Positions 1 to 38,440 of a stretch of 64,000 bases of DNA are shown piece by piece. Source of the stretch: Pogona vitticeps (lineage: Eukaryota > Chordata > Lepidosauria > Squamata > Agamidae); NCBI RefSeq assembly GCF_051106095.1, contig NC_135787.1:160092001-160156000 (forward strand). Reading direction: 5' to 3'. Within the stretch, counting starts at the first letter, position 1; every line of letters begins with the position of its first letter. The translations under genes were made by a program, and so were the position numbers. Below the pieces are notes generated by a model. The model worked only from the letters and a program-made list of their open reading frames with translations. It was not told the DNA's origin and ran no database searches.

Positions 1-280
1 CCCTTGTGGCTGCCCAATCGCCTCCTCCCACACCACTCACAGGCTCCCTTCAGGCAGGGGACAAGGCAATGACGTGAGCTTGAGGTGGGCCTTGTGAGTG
101 GTGCGGGAGGAGGCGATCGGGCAGCCGCAGCTGCAGCCAATAGGCAGCCGTGAGGGGCGGCTGAGCGCAGCTGCTCCTCCACCTCCTGCTTCGGCATACT
201 TCCGTGTATAAGATGACACTCAAACTTTGCAGTAACTATTTTAGGAAAAAGTATCATTTTATACACAGAAAAATACGGTA
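1..280. mobile_element. DNA-transposon-like inverted-repeat element, cut by window start
   Basis: Two arms (8-44 and 89-126) are near-perfect reverse complements (ggctgcccaatcgcctcctc against its inverse). A terminal-looking stretch with cgtgtataagatgacac and ...atacacagaaaaatacggta follows and ends near 280. The layout suggests a non-autonomous foldback or MITE. I cannot name the family, and the left end is missing. Confidence 0.5.
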
Positions 281-705
281 ATCAATTTCAGGAGTTCTAG
301 AAAAGTATATCCGAATGCATGTAAGCCAGATTAAACAGCAAGAAAATGCCCTGCCAGTAGGGAGAGTAACTCAGATGGTGAGATGTTAGAGGGACAGAAC
401 AGTGACAAGTTATTGGCTGACAGAGCTATGTGGGTTGTGCAACCTCCTTTCTCTCCTTTAGCTAGCCTTCTTCCCTTGCAGTAGCAAAGGGGGGTGTTCT
501 GTCACTGGTATTGTTGTAAGATTCATCTGCCAGTCCAGTTGTCGTCTTCCCTCTCTTTTTGCCTCAGTCCGAAACAAAAACAACATAGTTATATCATAGT
601 CCGCACACAGTGATAGTAATGAGTGTATATTTCGGGGGGGGGGAGCTTTGAATGGAAGGTAAGGAATTTCTTTAAAAAATTAGCATAATTCATTTTACTC
701 CTCAG

Positions 706-16073
<15,368 letters not shown>

Positions 16074-17778
16074 AGAATCACTGGCACAGTGCATGTAAGA
16101 GGAAGAAGAATTGATGGGGCAATTAGGGAGAAAAGTGATAGAGATGTTTATATTTGAAAGTCTGGTAAATTGCAGAAGAGAGGACTTGAGACACAAGGTA
16201 AAAGTATGTGAGGATAACAGGGAGATGGATCCTAGATTTTGACTTTGGAGGGGTAGGTATGCAGTCTTGATTTTTTCCTAGTAATGATTGTGGTCCTCTG
16301 GAGACTTTGTGGGCATAGGCCTTGCACAAACAATTGCAACTTAGAGCTGATGGGGTTGTTCCTTTTTCCAGGTATGGGATGAGCCCCACCACTGACTCTA
16401 CTTCCATTACATACTGTTGCTTTTGTCACGGACTTGGCTGAGCCATGCATGACGTGAGAGTGTGGGTATTTCTTATCTGACAGCAAGCAGAAACTTTCAG
16501 CCAGCTCTGCAGTATGTGACTATTATCAGGACCTTGGCTGTAGAATAATTTTGTACTGTATTGTATTGTATGTGACTTTCTCTCTCTCTCTCTTTCTGTT
16601 TCCTTCCTACCCCACCCCAGTTCTAGCCATGGGGATTCCTCAGGTTTTTTGAGCAACAGGACAAAAATGTGATGCTGCATATCAGCAGGCCAAGCTAGGT
16701 AGCCAGGCTTTGTGAGGCATTCAACTAAGGGACGAGGTGGGACCGGCCATCCAGCTGCCAAGAGCTGTATAATGCTGGGGAGGCTGTTCCAGCAACCCTC
16801 AGGCATCCTGACTTGAAGGAACATTGCTCAGCCTTTTAATTGCCACTTCCAGGTAGATATAAGATGTACGTTATGTGCAGGGATACTGGTGTATGTGTAT
16901 ATATGCTGTATTTTTAATTTATATTTTTGTTGTTCCAGAAACTCTTATTTATATCTTAGAAAGATTCAGTGTACTCTGCCTCTTGTTGGTCTACCCTTAG
17001 CTTATGACATTCACATTTTGGGTTCCTTCAGCTCTTCTACCTCCTTTGTTTTAGGGTCACCACAGTGTCCCATTCCATCTTCTTCCCCCATCCTCCTTCC
17101 GATTCCCAACCAAGGCCAAGTGGCATATGCTGTAGCCCTGAGTGATTGTACATACTTATTCAGAACCAGATGTGTTTTGTGCTGATGTTGTGTCCTCTCT
17201 AGTCTCCCCCATTCTGATTATCATGCTGGCATGAGCTGTCCTGGAGTCCGCTATCATCATGAATAAGCAAAAGGCAAGAAAACATTCATCATAATGCTCT
17301 TGATCATTGCCTATCTTGCAACATCCCATCTCTTGGTGAAGTGCTACTGTGGCAGGGGACACTGTCTGTTTGCAAAAACTCTCATCATCATCATCATCAT
17401 GAAAATGAAAAACTGGTGTCTTACTCTGGCAAAAGCAGGCAATGAATTGTTATCAGGGTACTGTGACATTTTCCCTTGTGAATGATTCCTTGTTATAACT
17501 CTGAGGCTTGGTGGCTATTATTTGCTAAACTATATAGAGGAACGTTCCCACTACGTGGTGACCTGTAGATACGTTGTAGTGTAATTCCCATGATGCCCAG
17601 CCAGCAGGGCAGATTTCTTACTTACTAGAGAAAGTCAGGTTATTTGCATTCTTTACTACTTGGATTGACCTTTCTGATGAGTGTGAGTTTTCTCAACTGT
17701 GTCAGCTGAACGGGGTCCACTCAGTTCAAAGCTAATGTTTTCTTTGAGAATGTGGACTGTCTTCTGATTGCAGTAGAT

Positions 17779-17911
17779 CAGTGGTTCTTAACCTTGGGTC
17801 CCCAGATGTTCTTGGACAAACTTCCAGAAACCTTCACTACTAGCTGTGCTGGCCAGGATTTCTGGGAGTTGTAGTCCAAGAACATCTGGGACCCAAGGTT
17901 GAGAAGAACTG
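17779..17911. mobile_element. hAT-type MITE with intact inverted repeats
   Basis: 133 bp. CAGTGGTTCTTAACCTTGGG on the left and its inverse on the right (cccaaggttgagaagaactg), with an inner pair ccagatgttcttggac / gtccaagaacatctgg. It resembles MER5-like non-autonomous hAT elements. A clean 8-bp target duplication was not evident. It lies in the probable FAM234B 3' UTR. Confidence 0.7.
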
Positions 17912-18559
17912 TAGACTCCAAGCTTTGTTAAAGATAGTGATTGGTTGTGAGAGTAAGTCAGGATGACATTTTTCACCCTGCCACCACCACTGTTGCGCCC
18001 TGAATCCCTTCATTTCCTCCCCCTTGCTACTTCGTCTACCCTGCCACCACTCTCTTCTCCCGCCTTCTTTTCCCTCTTTACCCCTACATCTTTCTTTGAG
18101 GGGTTCTTCCTAGACAGAGGCATCATGGCCAAGTTGCCCACTATAGAATAGGCAATCACCATGACCACTCTGCCCACTATGTCTTGTTCTAAGAAATGAT
18201 CCCTTGAAGCTGAGGATGTAGGGCCTTCTAGGCTCTGCAGAGATCCAGACCAGATGTTTATCTGTGGTGGCATTTTTGCAATAGAAAAGAAGACATCCCA
18301 ACTATCCAGAGTGGAACAATCTCTGGAAAGATCACTCAGGTGCAGTGGCTCCTCCACACACCTGCAATAGCACCTCCCAGCTGCAACATTTGCCGCATAC
18401 AAAGGTGATTATTGGTGCACCTCACAAAATGGTGGTGGTGGCGGCTTATCTGAGCAGGGGAGATTTGCTGCCCCCTTTTTTTGCCACCTCAGGTGGGATT
18501 CAAGCAACCTTGTGGGAAAAACAACCCTGGTTGTTTTGTGTGTAATGGCAGCAGACATG

Positions 18560-18960
18560 CGGCCAAGTTGTATGTGTTAGAGAGCCTTACTGCCTTTGCT
18601 GGTAGCAAATTCCATAGTAGGCCTCTACGTTGTACTGAAGATGTTCTTCTGTTTCTCTGCCCTTTAACCCTACCATTCAGCTTCATTGGATGAATCTGGA
18701 TTCTAGTATTATGACAGGGGAAATAGCTTTCTATCCATTATTTTTGCACTATGTGTAATTTTATACACTTCTGTCATATCCTCTCCTTCCCCCCCTCTTT
18801 TTTTTGTAAATGAAAGGTTCCCAAATGCTGCAAATGTTCTTTTTTTAGGATAGTTGCTCCACCCTTCTCTTTATTTTCACTGCCTTTTTCTGCACATTTC
18901 CCAGCTGTATGATAGCAATTTGGTGGCATGCGGTAACCTGAAATTTATCCCAAGTGTATT
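18560..18960. mobile_element. Old amniote interspersed repeat, family not named
   Basis: Phrases such as gtaattttatacacttctgt catatcctct, caaatgctgcaaatgttc and ctgcacatttcccagctgta resemble a dispersed amniote repeat I have seen in bird and reptile genomes. Diverged; the class is uncertain. Confidence 0.4.
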
Positions 18961-20109
18961 TGCCCCATAAGATTTGTACAGAAGCATTACAACATTGATG
19001 GCCAAAATTCAGTTGTGAAACACCACACGTGTAAAAGGAATAGCACCAGCAATTTTCAGAATTTTCTGTCTATTGGTACACATCCAGGTGCATGATAGAC
19101 AGTCAGAACAGTTGTACACCCCACAATGATTGCGGTGATTGCAACAGGATTCTGGCTAACATTTGGCTTGTGATTCATTTCCTCTTGACTCCTGGAATGG
19201 AATCAATTTTTTCACAGCTGTCATATACTGGGTTAACCTTTTCAGTAGGCTGTGACCACAGAATTCCTTTTTTGTCATGCACTCCCATCTATGTATAAGG
19301 AAAGTTAGGATTTTCTGCTCGCTGTGCATCACTTTAGACTGAACGTATACACTGAACCACATTTGTCACTTTAACTGTCTGCTCATGTACTGTATTTGGA
19401 AATATCTTTTGGGAGTTCATTGCAATTACAGTACTTCTTGTTTTTACCACTCTGACAAACTTGTGTTTTCTGACCTCTAACTCACCTTCAGCTCCTCTAA
19501 AGACTAGTTAGATAATTTATGAACAAGTTCAGAAGTGCCATGCCCAGTACAAGCCTTTGAGGAAACTTCATTTATTACATGTTTCCATAGTGAAGACTGC
19601 TCGTTTACTGATGCTGGATCAGAGCCATATAATGGTAGGGAGAAAGTTGTTCATTGTTATTGCATTGAAATAAAAATCTGTACATATTCTGTCCCTTGTC
19701 AATATCTCTTTATCACTTGCTTTCCCCCTCCCCCTCATACTAGCCCCTAAGGCATGACTTCCACACACTTTCTCACTTAGTAATTCTTCAGCTTCTGAAA
19801 TATATATTTTGGAGAGGAGTTTGACTAAATAGCTTTGTAAATACTAGCAGAACAAATAGCACTTGCCCTCCCCTTGCCATCCTTGAGGCCTGGCCAGTGT
19901 TTATAATCAAAGGTATTAACAAAAGGCATTTGTTCCAGATTTCCTTAATAGAGAGAGTTAGTTTTCATGCTACCCAGTCCTAGCTGGTAAATTCTGTAAA
20001 CCACCTGAAATGACAGAATGTGTTCTGAATTTGTTTAAACCACAGACTTCATTTGTTTTGTTTGATAAGACTAGATTCTCCATAATGTGAATTTTTTTGG
20101 TGCACTTTA

Positions 20110-20165
20110 AATAAAGAGCTTGTATGTAAATTGTTTGAACTGTGAACCATAATGAAGCAAATAAA
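20110..20165 (+). terminator. Candidate FAM234B polyadenylation signals
   Basis: Two AATAAA hexamers (20110-20115 and 20160-20165) with GT-rich sequence shortly after the second, in the right orientation for the upstream gene and before the convergent GSG1 3' end. Confidence 0.4.
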
Positions 20166-20864
20166 TATCATGTATAGCAACTGTGTGTCTTGTTTTTCCT
20201 AGCTTTTCTGAGCATATCCAAGGGAACTCTTGGAGGGAGAGCACACGTGATGTCTTCAGTAGAGTCCTAAGTCTGTGAGCGACTGTACATAATTTCTGTG
20301 GTGACCCTGCCATGGGAATACATTTACTGAAGTCATGACATGCAGGCAGCTTCTGCACAGGGCCCCATGTGGATAGACATGGGAGTCACACAGTGCCAAC
20401 TAGCTAGTCCATCATGAAGGGACTTTTCCTTCCCCTCACTGCCCATCTCTGACCGGGATTTTTTACAGCATTGCTTGACTGGCTCTTATGTTAATCACAC
20501 AACTCCCTCCCTCAGTCAGCTTTAAAATTGTGTTTGTGTATATATCCCAAACAAAGCAGACACCTAGATAAATGTAGCAGTACAGGAGTGAAGGCAGCAA
20601 GAGACATTAACACTCAGTAAAATCAATCAAACTGTATATTTGTATGCAGATTCTGTGAGAAAACTCCATTACAGTGGGTGTGGGGGGAGAAATGTGGCAG
20701 GTTGGAAAAGCATTAGGAACCCATCTGTGTGTGGTTGAAGCCCCGGTCATGTGTAACTCATGCAAAGGGGTTCCATGCACTTAACAGTGCTGCTGGCCCC
20801 ACCCTCATTTGCATCCACCCTCCTGGTTCTGTCTCCAACCTGCTTACATTGCATGAGGGTCTAA

Positions 20865-20968
20865 AGCAGGGATGGCCCTCCATTTTTGTTGGTTGGCAGC
20901 TCCAAGAACCCATAGCCAACGGTGAGGAATCCTGGGAGCGGCGGTCTAACATCTGGAGGGCTGAATTC
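20865..20968. mobile_element. hAT-type MITE fragment
   Basis: gcagggatggccctccattt on one side and gcggtctaacatctggaggg on the other, with aatcctgggagc in the middle, fit the small hAT-like family. Confidence 0.5.
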
Positions 20969-21289
20969 TGTGCACCTTTGATCTGAAGGGAGAGCTAGGT
21001 AGATGCTTTCTCCAGTTGGACTGTGTGAAAGAAAATGCAGGCAGACACCATTTCTTCATTCTTGGCCCTTTAGAAAGTGTCCTGCTTTAAAATGCCTTTT
21101 TAGTGAATGTTTTGACCCTAGCTCAGATATAGATATAAGGTGAAGCTTTCTTACGTCTCCCCTCCACCACCAGGCTATTAATCTCACAAAACATACAGTA
21201 TTTAGAAAACTATAAACAAGCCAAGAATCATTCACTGTGGAGTATATGTTCACTGAAACATTTGAGACCTGAACTAAACATAAATTTGA

Positions 21290-21295
21290 TTTATT
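21290..21295 (-). terminator. Candidate GSG1 polyadenylation signal
   Basis: TTTATT on the plus strand (AATAAA on the gene strand) 172 bp beyond the stop codon; the first such hexamer I saw downstream. It would leave about 1.1 kb between the convergent transcript ends. Confidence 0.4.
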
Positions 21296-21466
21296 CCGAT
21301 CCCAATGTTGGCCAGAATTGTGCTGTCCGGCCAAAGCACAAGCCTCACACTGATTCCAAATTTCCCAGCAGAATGAAACAAAGAAGCTGAAACCCCAGAA
21401 TAGGCTAGTGTACTGGATTAGAGTTCTCTTCGTTTTCTACTCTCTGGAAAACCCTCCCCATCTGTC

Positions 21467-31694
<10,228 letters not shown>

Positions 31695-31804
31695 CTGCAA
31701 GAAATAAGTGAGTATCAGAAACTCTCATATGGCTCTTCATTGTTCAGTCTATTAGGAGATTCTATCACACTCCCACATTTTTTTTTACCAATAATCTACA
31801 TATA

Positions 31805-31858
31805 GGACTAGATAGGCGGGATATAAATTAAATAAATAATAATAATAATAATAATATA
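31805..31858 (+). mobile_element. L2-like 3' tail fragment with (AAT)n
   Basis: gactagataggcgggatata aattaaataaataataat: the terminal ~25 bp of the L2-type 3' end plus A/T-rich tail, about 110 bp upstream of the GSG1 start codon. Confidence 0.55.
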
Positions 31859-31859
31859 T

Positions 31860-34800
31860 CAATAAATGTGTGTCTGTCTATCTATCTTTCTCATAGCTCC
31901 AAGACTGAGAGATTTACACACCTGAAAATTGCCAGAAGAGGTCCTTAGAGATGTGTGGCGGGGTTATTTGGTTTTTAAATGTGGATTAAATGAATTAATT
32001 TAATTAATATCAGTTATATAAAACCTGTCTGTAGCCTAGATTACCATCTTCAGTCACTAGCTGGCAGACCTTTGTAACACTTCCTAATCAATGAACAAGA
32101 AGTTGTAGTCAGCTCTGATATATTCAGTTCTCCAGAAGGCCTCTGAGGAGCTCCACGTAGCTACAGGAATGGTGGAAAAAATGAAAATACATAGTCCAAC
32201 TGCTACTTCTCTTTATAGCATTTTCAAACAGCTGACAAAGAGGAAAGGAGACAAAGAAAGCATGAAAGTCCCACTAGGGGTTAAGGGGGAAGAAGGAGAG
32301 CAAATAGAGTAAATCATTTAATTTTAGTCTGTTGGGTAGGGGTGTAGCTACACAGTAGGGAAAGTACTGTAAGCTTGGATTTGCTGTGATCCACAGTTTT
32401 TCATATTGAATTTCCATGGGTAAAATGACAGTAGCTGTTCAGCCAAGGTTTGAAATTTTGTATGCACAGTGTTAAAATAATTAAGGGGAATTATAGAAAA
32501 TGCAATCCTAAAAATCTAAATTGTGATTAACAAAATGAGGCTTGAACACGACCATACTAAAAGTCACTGCAAAACAATTAGCTTACTCTCTGTCCAAGCC
32601 ATTGCAAGGAAAGTAGCGCCAACGTAAAACAACAAAAATAATACTGCCGTGCAAAGTAACTTGATATAGTAAAGGATCTCTTAGCAAGCTAACACTTGAG
32701 CATGTGTAAATAAATGATAAGGAAATACAAAACATTGAAAAAAATCTCTAGACCCTGAAACTCCTAGGGTTCTGGAATGCAAGTGTAGCAGATTGGTATC
32801 TTACCAAATTTGTTTACCAGCAATTAGGTCTCCTAATATTTTGCTTACCTAACAAAACCCTACTGAAGCAAATTACTATGGAACCAGTCTGCTACTGTGG
32901 CAGGTGTTCCGAGGAATAAGTCAAAATATAAATAATATTCCTTATTGCCACAGCAGGTTGTTAGCTTGGCAAAAAAATGTTAATTCTCATAGAAATTTCA
33001 AGAGACATGCTTCATAGGTTAGCAGTTTGCTACTCTGTCAAGCTTGAGTTGTGTACAGTTGAAGGGAAATATAAACAAATGAGAGAATTATAAATATAGG
33101 GAAACAATGCTCACACAAATATATGACACACATACTAGAAAACAAAACCACAGATACTAGGTAGCAGACATCAAGGAGCAAAAAGCAATGATGCACTAGT
33201 GGGCTTCATTTCTCGAAGCTAGAGGCACATGGAGAGAATATGGTTTTCCATCCATTGATGCAAACCGATACGATTGGCTTGCCTGGGTGAGAACATTGTT
33301 AAATAATTTTTCTGTATATATGAATACACTGAAAGGTTGTGGAATATATTTTAATTTTATATCTTTTTACTTTAAAACATTTTCAGAGATGATCTTTTTA
33401 AGGTTCCTGCATTTTTAAAATGTATATCTACAGTTTTGAAACATGATTATAACATGATTTAAATCCTTGCTTGTAGCTTCTACTTAAATGTTACAACTGA
33501 AATGTATTTTGCTTAAGTATATTGTCTGCAACTCAATTCCAAACTTCATACATTTTTAAGTATTTGCACCTACAGTTTTTTCATTGTTGTAAGTTTAATT
33601 TCTGTATAATAGAAATGTGCCTGCAACTTCTCAAAAAATTACATTTTTTAAATAACTCTTGGATTTTTATGCATAGAAGCAATGTACATGAATAAAGCTT
33701 GCAGACATAGATGAGCTGATGTTGCCTGGAATCATTCCAACAATGGAACACATAACTTTATGCACAGTTGAATTTTAATATTACTGGGAAAGCATATCTC
33801 GTTCACACTGGAATTAACTCTTTCGGGGATAAATGCCAGCTGTGACAGACCAGCACATACTAAAACTACCAAAGGGTGTTATAAAGTTTTATAGTGCTCT
33901 GAGATCATTTTTTGAGTGTCACATTTTTGGTCTTGACAATCCATACAACATGCAATTTGCAGGAGTAAGCAGAGGCAGAGCCATAGAGCTGTGTTTTTAC
34001 AGCGTCCCAATAGCAGAAGATGTCTTTGGCAAGGTGCTAATTGACAATTTCCATCTTTTTTTTAAAAAAAATAGTACTCCTAAGTGACCTAAAGATTCTG
34101 TGTTCCAGTGCGACCTTGAAAGTCTTTTAAAAAAACAGATATGCACAGTTTGCAGACAACAGGACTCAGCTGAGGGAACTAACACCCTCACAAATACCCT
34201 TTTGTATTCAGATCAGGCAATCACACTGGGTGGAAAGTGAACAAAAGACATGTCAGTCCAACTGGAGCAAATTTAAACCATCCTTGCCAGCTGGAAAAAA
34301 AAAAAAGGATTTCCCCCCTAAAAAGCAATTGTTCCACAACAAGTTTTATGCCATGTAGTCACTGGATTTTAATTTGAATTCATCTGTGCCTCAGCTGTTG
34401 CGAATTCTGGGGTAAATTTCCCTAAGAGTCTGAGGGGTCTAAAAGACAGCATTGCAGGGATGGTGTAGAGGGTTAAGCAAAAGTTTTCAGAAAACTGAAT
34501 GTCACTGCCTGTGTTACCTGATGGTTGCCTTCTTGAAAGAGATCTAGTATCTTGGCCCTTTATTGTGCACTGCTTTATCCTGCACTTGGTTAAGCGCTTT
34601 CATAATGCTCATATTGAATGTGGGAGAAACAGGTATGAGCACTCAAGTGTTGCTATCATGATATTCCAGCCTAATTCCATCCTTCTCTCATAGTTTCTCC
34701 TACATTTTCTCTAGTCATAAAGAAAATAGGAATTCCTTCATGCCAATGTCTTCTCAAGTGCCATATAATGTAGGTATGTTTGGTGAAATGATATCAGAGA

Positions 34801-35830
34801 TAGGAAATGTTTAATTTGGGGGGCTACGACTCCCAGAATACTGCAGTCAATATGATTGCTCCCCACTCTGGGGAGGAATAGAACCAAAGAATAAACGTTT
34901 CCTGTCTTGAAATAATACTGATACTTTTTAGGAACTGGGTTCTTTCTCTCAGCAGAAGTCAAAATTGCTAGTCTAATGTGTAACAGACTACTTGCAAATT
35001 ATATTTTTCCAAGCAAAGAGTTTGCACATGCAGGTCTATAAACAAGAAACAACACTGGTGTGGATCCAATGCTTTACCCATGTGCAACTAGCCACACATA
35101 AGAAGTGAGGGTATTAAGCAATGCCTCCAGGCATTTCACAGGATTTCCTGATTAGCAGAGCTCACACAATTAAAACAAAAGCATCACCTCCCCTGCTTTG
35201 GTGCTAGCATGCTATGGATTTTCTAATTTATTCCTCTGCTTTTTAAGTTCTTCTGTGCCTCATTCCTTTTTAACTCTCAAGGCCCCATTCTCCTCTTGGG
35301 TTTTTCCCTTTCTTTTCAGACCATCTTTTTTGCAATTCTGCAAAACATGTATCTTTAGTAAGAAACAACTGACAACCCCTTTTGCCTAGAGCATAGAGCA
35401 GATTCCTGCACACGTGCTCAAGATTTTTAAGTTTCATCATAGCCAAGGAGAATATTTTGATCTCATCCCTTCCACTGCATTTTTAAAGCCATGTGAAATC
35501 TTCACAGGTGATTTCCAAAATAGGAAGGTCACAAAGTATGGAGGAGACAGAGGAGGAAAAGAATTAATCCCAGTGCAAACATTTTTCTTCTTCGCATATA
35601 TACCCATGCTTGGGTTTTTTCAATGTCAGAATGCATACAATAATGTGTATATTCCACCCTAGAAGTAAATCCCATGCCGTCAATGCAGTCTATTCCTGGA
35701 TAATTATATTTAAGACACCAGTCTAAGTAACTCCTAGCGACCCACAGTCATCAGGGGAATAACTCCAAACACTAAACGTCATATAAATACATTCTCTGTA
35801 ATTACATATCTTATTCAAACATCCTTTGTA
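31860..35830. other. Intergenic stretch upstream of GSG1, no gene seen
   Basis: AT-rich, mostly single-copy-looking DNA. It may hold the GSG1 promoter and 5' non-coding exon, but no TATA box, CpG-rich block or convincing first exon was recognised. Short frames (for example 33833-34087) lack family features. A decayed hAT-type core (gggggctacgactcccagaa) is at about 34815. Confidence 0.5.
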
Positions 35831-35834
35831 CTAT

Positions 35835-37330
35835 TAAAAATCACTGGGGTAGATGGAATACTGATAGAACTATTTCGAGCCACAGAGACTTAGTCTATCA
35901 AAATCCTAACAAGAAAATGCCAGTAAATATGGAAAACAAAACAATGGCCAACAGACTGGGAACATTTAATATAAATTTCAATCCCCAAGAAAAGAGATGC
36001 AAAGGAGAGCAGTAACTATAGAACCATTGCTTTAATTTCCCATGCAAGCAAAGTGATGCTCAAGGTGTGGCATCAAAGACTTTTAGCTTCTCTGGAACAA
36101 GTCTGTTGTTCAAGCTGGATTCAGAAAAGGAAAAGACACTTGAGCTCATTTTGCAAATATTCACTGGTTATGGAGTACGCCAAAGAATTTCAGAAAAAGA
36201 TCAGTTTACACTTTCTAGACTATAGAAAAGCCTTTGACTGTGTGGCTCATGAGAAACAAATGGGTGAGGGAGCTCAGCACTTGATTGTCCTAATGTGTAA
36301 CCTATATTGTAGACAAGAAGGTACTGTTAGCACAGAATGGTTTCCTATAGACAAAGGTGTCAGACAATGGTGCATTTAATCCCCTTATCTGCTCAATCTG
36401 TACACAGAACATATATGGAAAACCAGACTAGATTAAGATGAAGGAGTGAAAATTGATGGAAGAAACACCGATAATTTAGGTTATTTAGATGACACTATCT
36501 TACTGAAAGAAAGCAGCAATGGCTTGAAAGGACTTTATTGAAAGTGAAAGAAGAAAGCGCCAAAGCAGGAATGCTGCTGAACATTAAGAAGACCAAAATC
36601 ATGACTGCGGAAGAATTATATAGCTTTAATATTGACAATGAAGAAATTGAACTAGTTACACAATTTGGATACCTTGGGACAGTCATCAATCCAAATGGAG
36701 ATTGCAGCCGAGAAATCAAAAGAAGACTAAGACCCAGAAAGGCAGCAATGATAGAACTAGAAAGTCCCATCAAGTGTACTCAGGATGTGTCATTGGAAAT
36801 CAAGATCAAGATAATCTACACCCTTATATTGCCAGTCACCATTATGACTGCGAACACTGGAGCCATAAAGAAAGCTAACAGGAGAAAAAAAATGATTCAT
36901 TTGAAATACGATGCTGGAGGAGATCTTTGTGAATACCCTGGACTCCCAGAAAGACAAACAACAGGGTCCCCTAGATCAAAGAAACCAAGCCTGAACTATC
37001 CCTGGAGGCAAAAATGTTGAATCTGAGGCTGTCCTGCTTTGGGCACATCTTGAGAAGGCAGGGTTCTCTGGAAAAGACAATTGAAAAGGACAAAGCTAGG
37101 AAGTTGAAGGTAGCAGGAAAAGAGGAAGACCAATTATGAGATAATTGACTCCCTAAAGGAAGCCACAGACTTGATTTAGGAAAAACTGAGCAGAGTCGTT
37201 GAGGACAGAACAGTCTGGAGATTGCTCATTCATAGGGTTGCCATAGGTTGGGGGTAACTTGATGGCATGCAACAACAACAACAACAGCAACAACAACAAA
37301 AACAAAAACAAAAACAAAAACAACAACGGG
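35835..37330 (+). mobile_element. RTE (BovB-relative) LINE, 3' two thirds, degenerate
   Basis: Reverse transcriptase phrases in several frames: NYRTIALISHASKVMLKV, FLDYRKAFDCV, NLYTEHIW, then KVKEESAKAGMLLNIKKTKI and FGYLGTVINPNGDCSREIKR. The 3' end reads LRLSCFGHILRRQGSLEKTI-like, then DRTVW and a (CAA)n/(AAAAC)n tail (37268-37326). It is related to but distinct from the BovB copy at 42 kb; the fragment at 6755 belongs to the same subfamily. Many stops and shifts, so inactive. Confidence 0.8.
37268..37326. repeat. (CAA)n / (AAAAC)n simple repeat, LINE tail
   Basis: Simple-sequence tail directly following the RTE-type 3' end ggtaacttgatggcatgcaa. Confidence 0.85.
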
Positions 37331-38440
37331 ATTGCTGTAAAGATGATGTTTTGGGATCAGCCCAGCCTTAAAAGAGCAGAAAGGATGCATGGCAAAGAAG
37401 GAAGGGTATCCAGATCCTTTCCTTTTTTCTGAGGATGCCAGCTTTCCACTAAACTGCAGGATGGTATGCTACAGAAACAAAATCATCTTTCGCAATAGCA
37501 TTACAAGCTCAAATTACCTTTCCGGAGGATTCTGCAGTTGTTGCAGTTTAATCCGCAGGCTGTACTTAACATGGGTCTCTGAAACAGCCTTTACTCTCCC
37601 ACATCTCCCAGTTTAGGTTCCTGATAACAAAATTTATCCTGTCCCCCTTATACTTCTTCATCCACCTTCTTCCAGTTTTAACCCCCATCTCAATCCCCCT
37701 CCCCAAATTCCCTCCAAGCTCCCCTGTGATTATTAAATGCTGTCCATCCAGTCAGCAGCTGTTTCGCAGGAAATGGGCATTTTATAATCCACAATGCAAT
37801 CACAGCACAGCTGTTCAAGCAGATTAACGACGAAAAGATTGGTGTTGCAGGCTGGGATTAAGCATAAGAAGTGACCTCCATTCAGTGGGGGAAAACGATT
37901 CAGGGAAAACAGAGAAGGAGATGGTGGTCATTCATGCCCACTGGGAATTGGGCTGACACCTGGTTCAGAGGCAGAAGTTACCAAATGTGAAAATGATGAC
38001 TCTCCAGATCATTAGCCTCAGAAAGAGCAACAAAACACTCAGGGAGCCACAAGGATACATCCACTTCTCATGTTGTGATGGGAAATCCTATAAAGCGCAG
38101 TTACGGTGTGTTCCCAGAGATGGATTTTCTTTTATTGTGCCACTGTCTGAGCCTGTAGGTAACAAGTTATGAATAATACAGTTGCCTAAAACAAGATATT
38201 TTATTTTTGTAACAGGTTATAATGGAACCATATTTCAGAAATTATTTAACTGGTGATGAAGATTAAGTTAATGAGTAATGTTTTCTAGCTACTTCTGAAA
38301 GTTACTTTTTGAGGGAATTTTGGAGTTGTTTTGATAGCAATTTTTCAAGTTTTCTCTTATTCTTATCTCCTCATGGGTTTTTTTAAGCAATGAAAAACAA
38401 CAACAAATAATATGCCACAGAGTAAGTATTGCAGTGAGGT
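37331..38440. other. Intergenic stretch, nothing recognised
   Basis: No coding exon, RNA gene or clear repeat identified. The 37389-37616 frame looks random. Confidence 0.5.

Larger units (their letters stand above)
16074..20200 (+). other. FAM234B: Probable FAM234B 3' UTR and downstream flank
   Basis: No further coding exon is seen. Candidate AATAAA polyadenylation signals on the plus strand are at 19679-19684, 20110-20115 and 20160-20165; the last is followed by a GT-rich stretch (20182-20200). If used, the 3' UTR would be about 4.1 kb. The interval contains a hAT-type MITE (17779-17911) and an older interspersed repeat (about 18560-18960). The transcript end is inferred, not demonstrated. 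Confidence 0.45.

Noticed and set aside
18010-18402. 130-codon minus frame
   Set aside because: Antisense of the FAM234B 3' flank with no motif; charged C-terminus derives from a pyrimidine-rich tract.
37389-37616. 75-codon frame as a small gene
   Set aside because: No homology features, no regulatory context, surrounded by LINE sequence.
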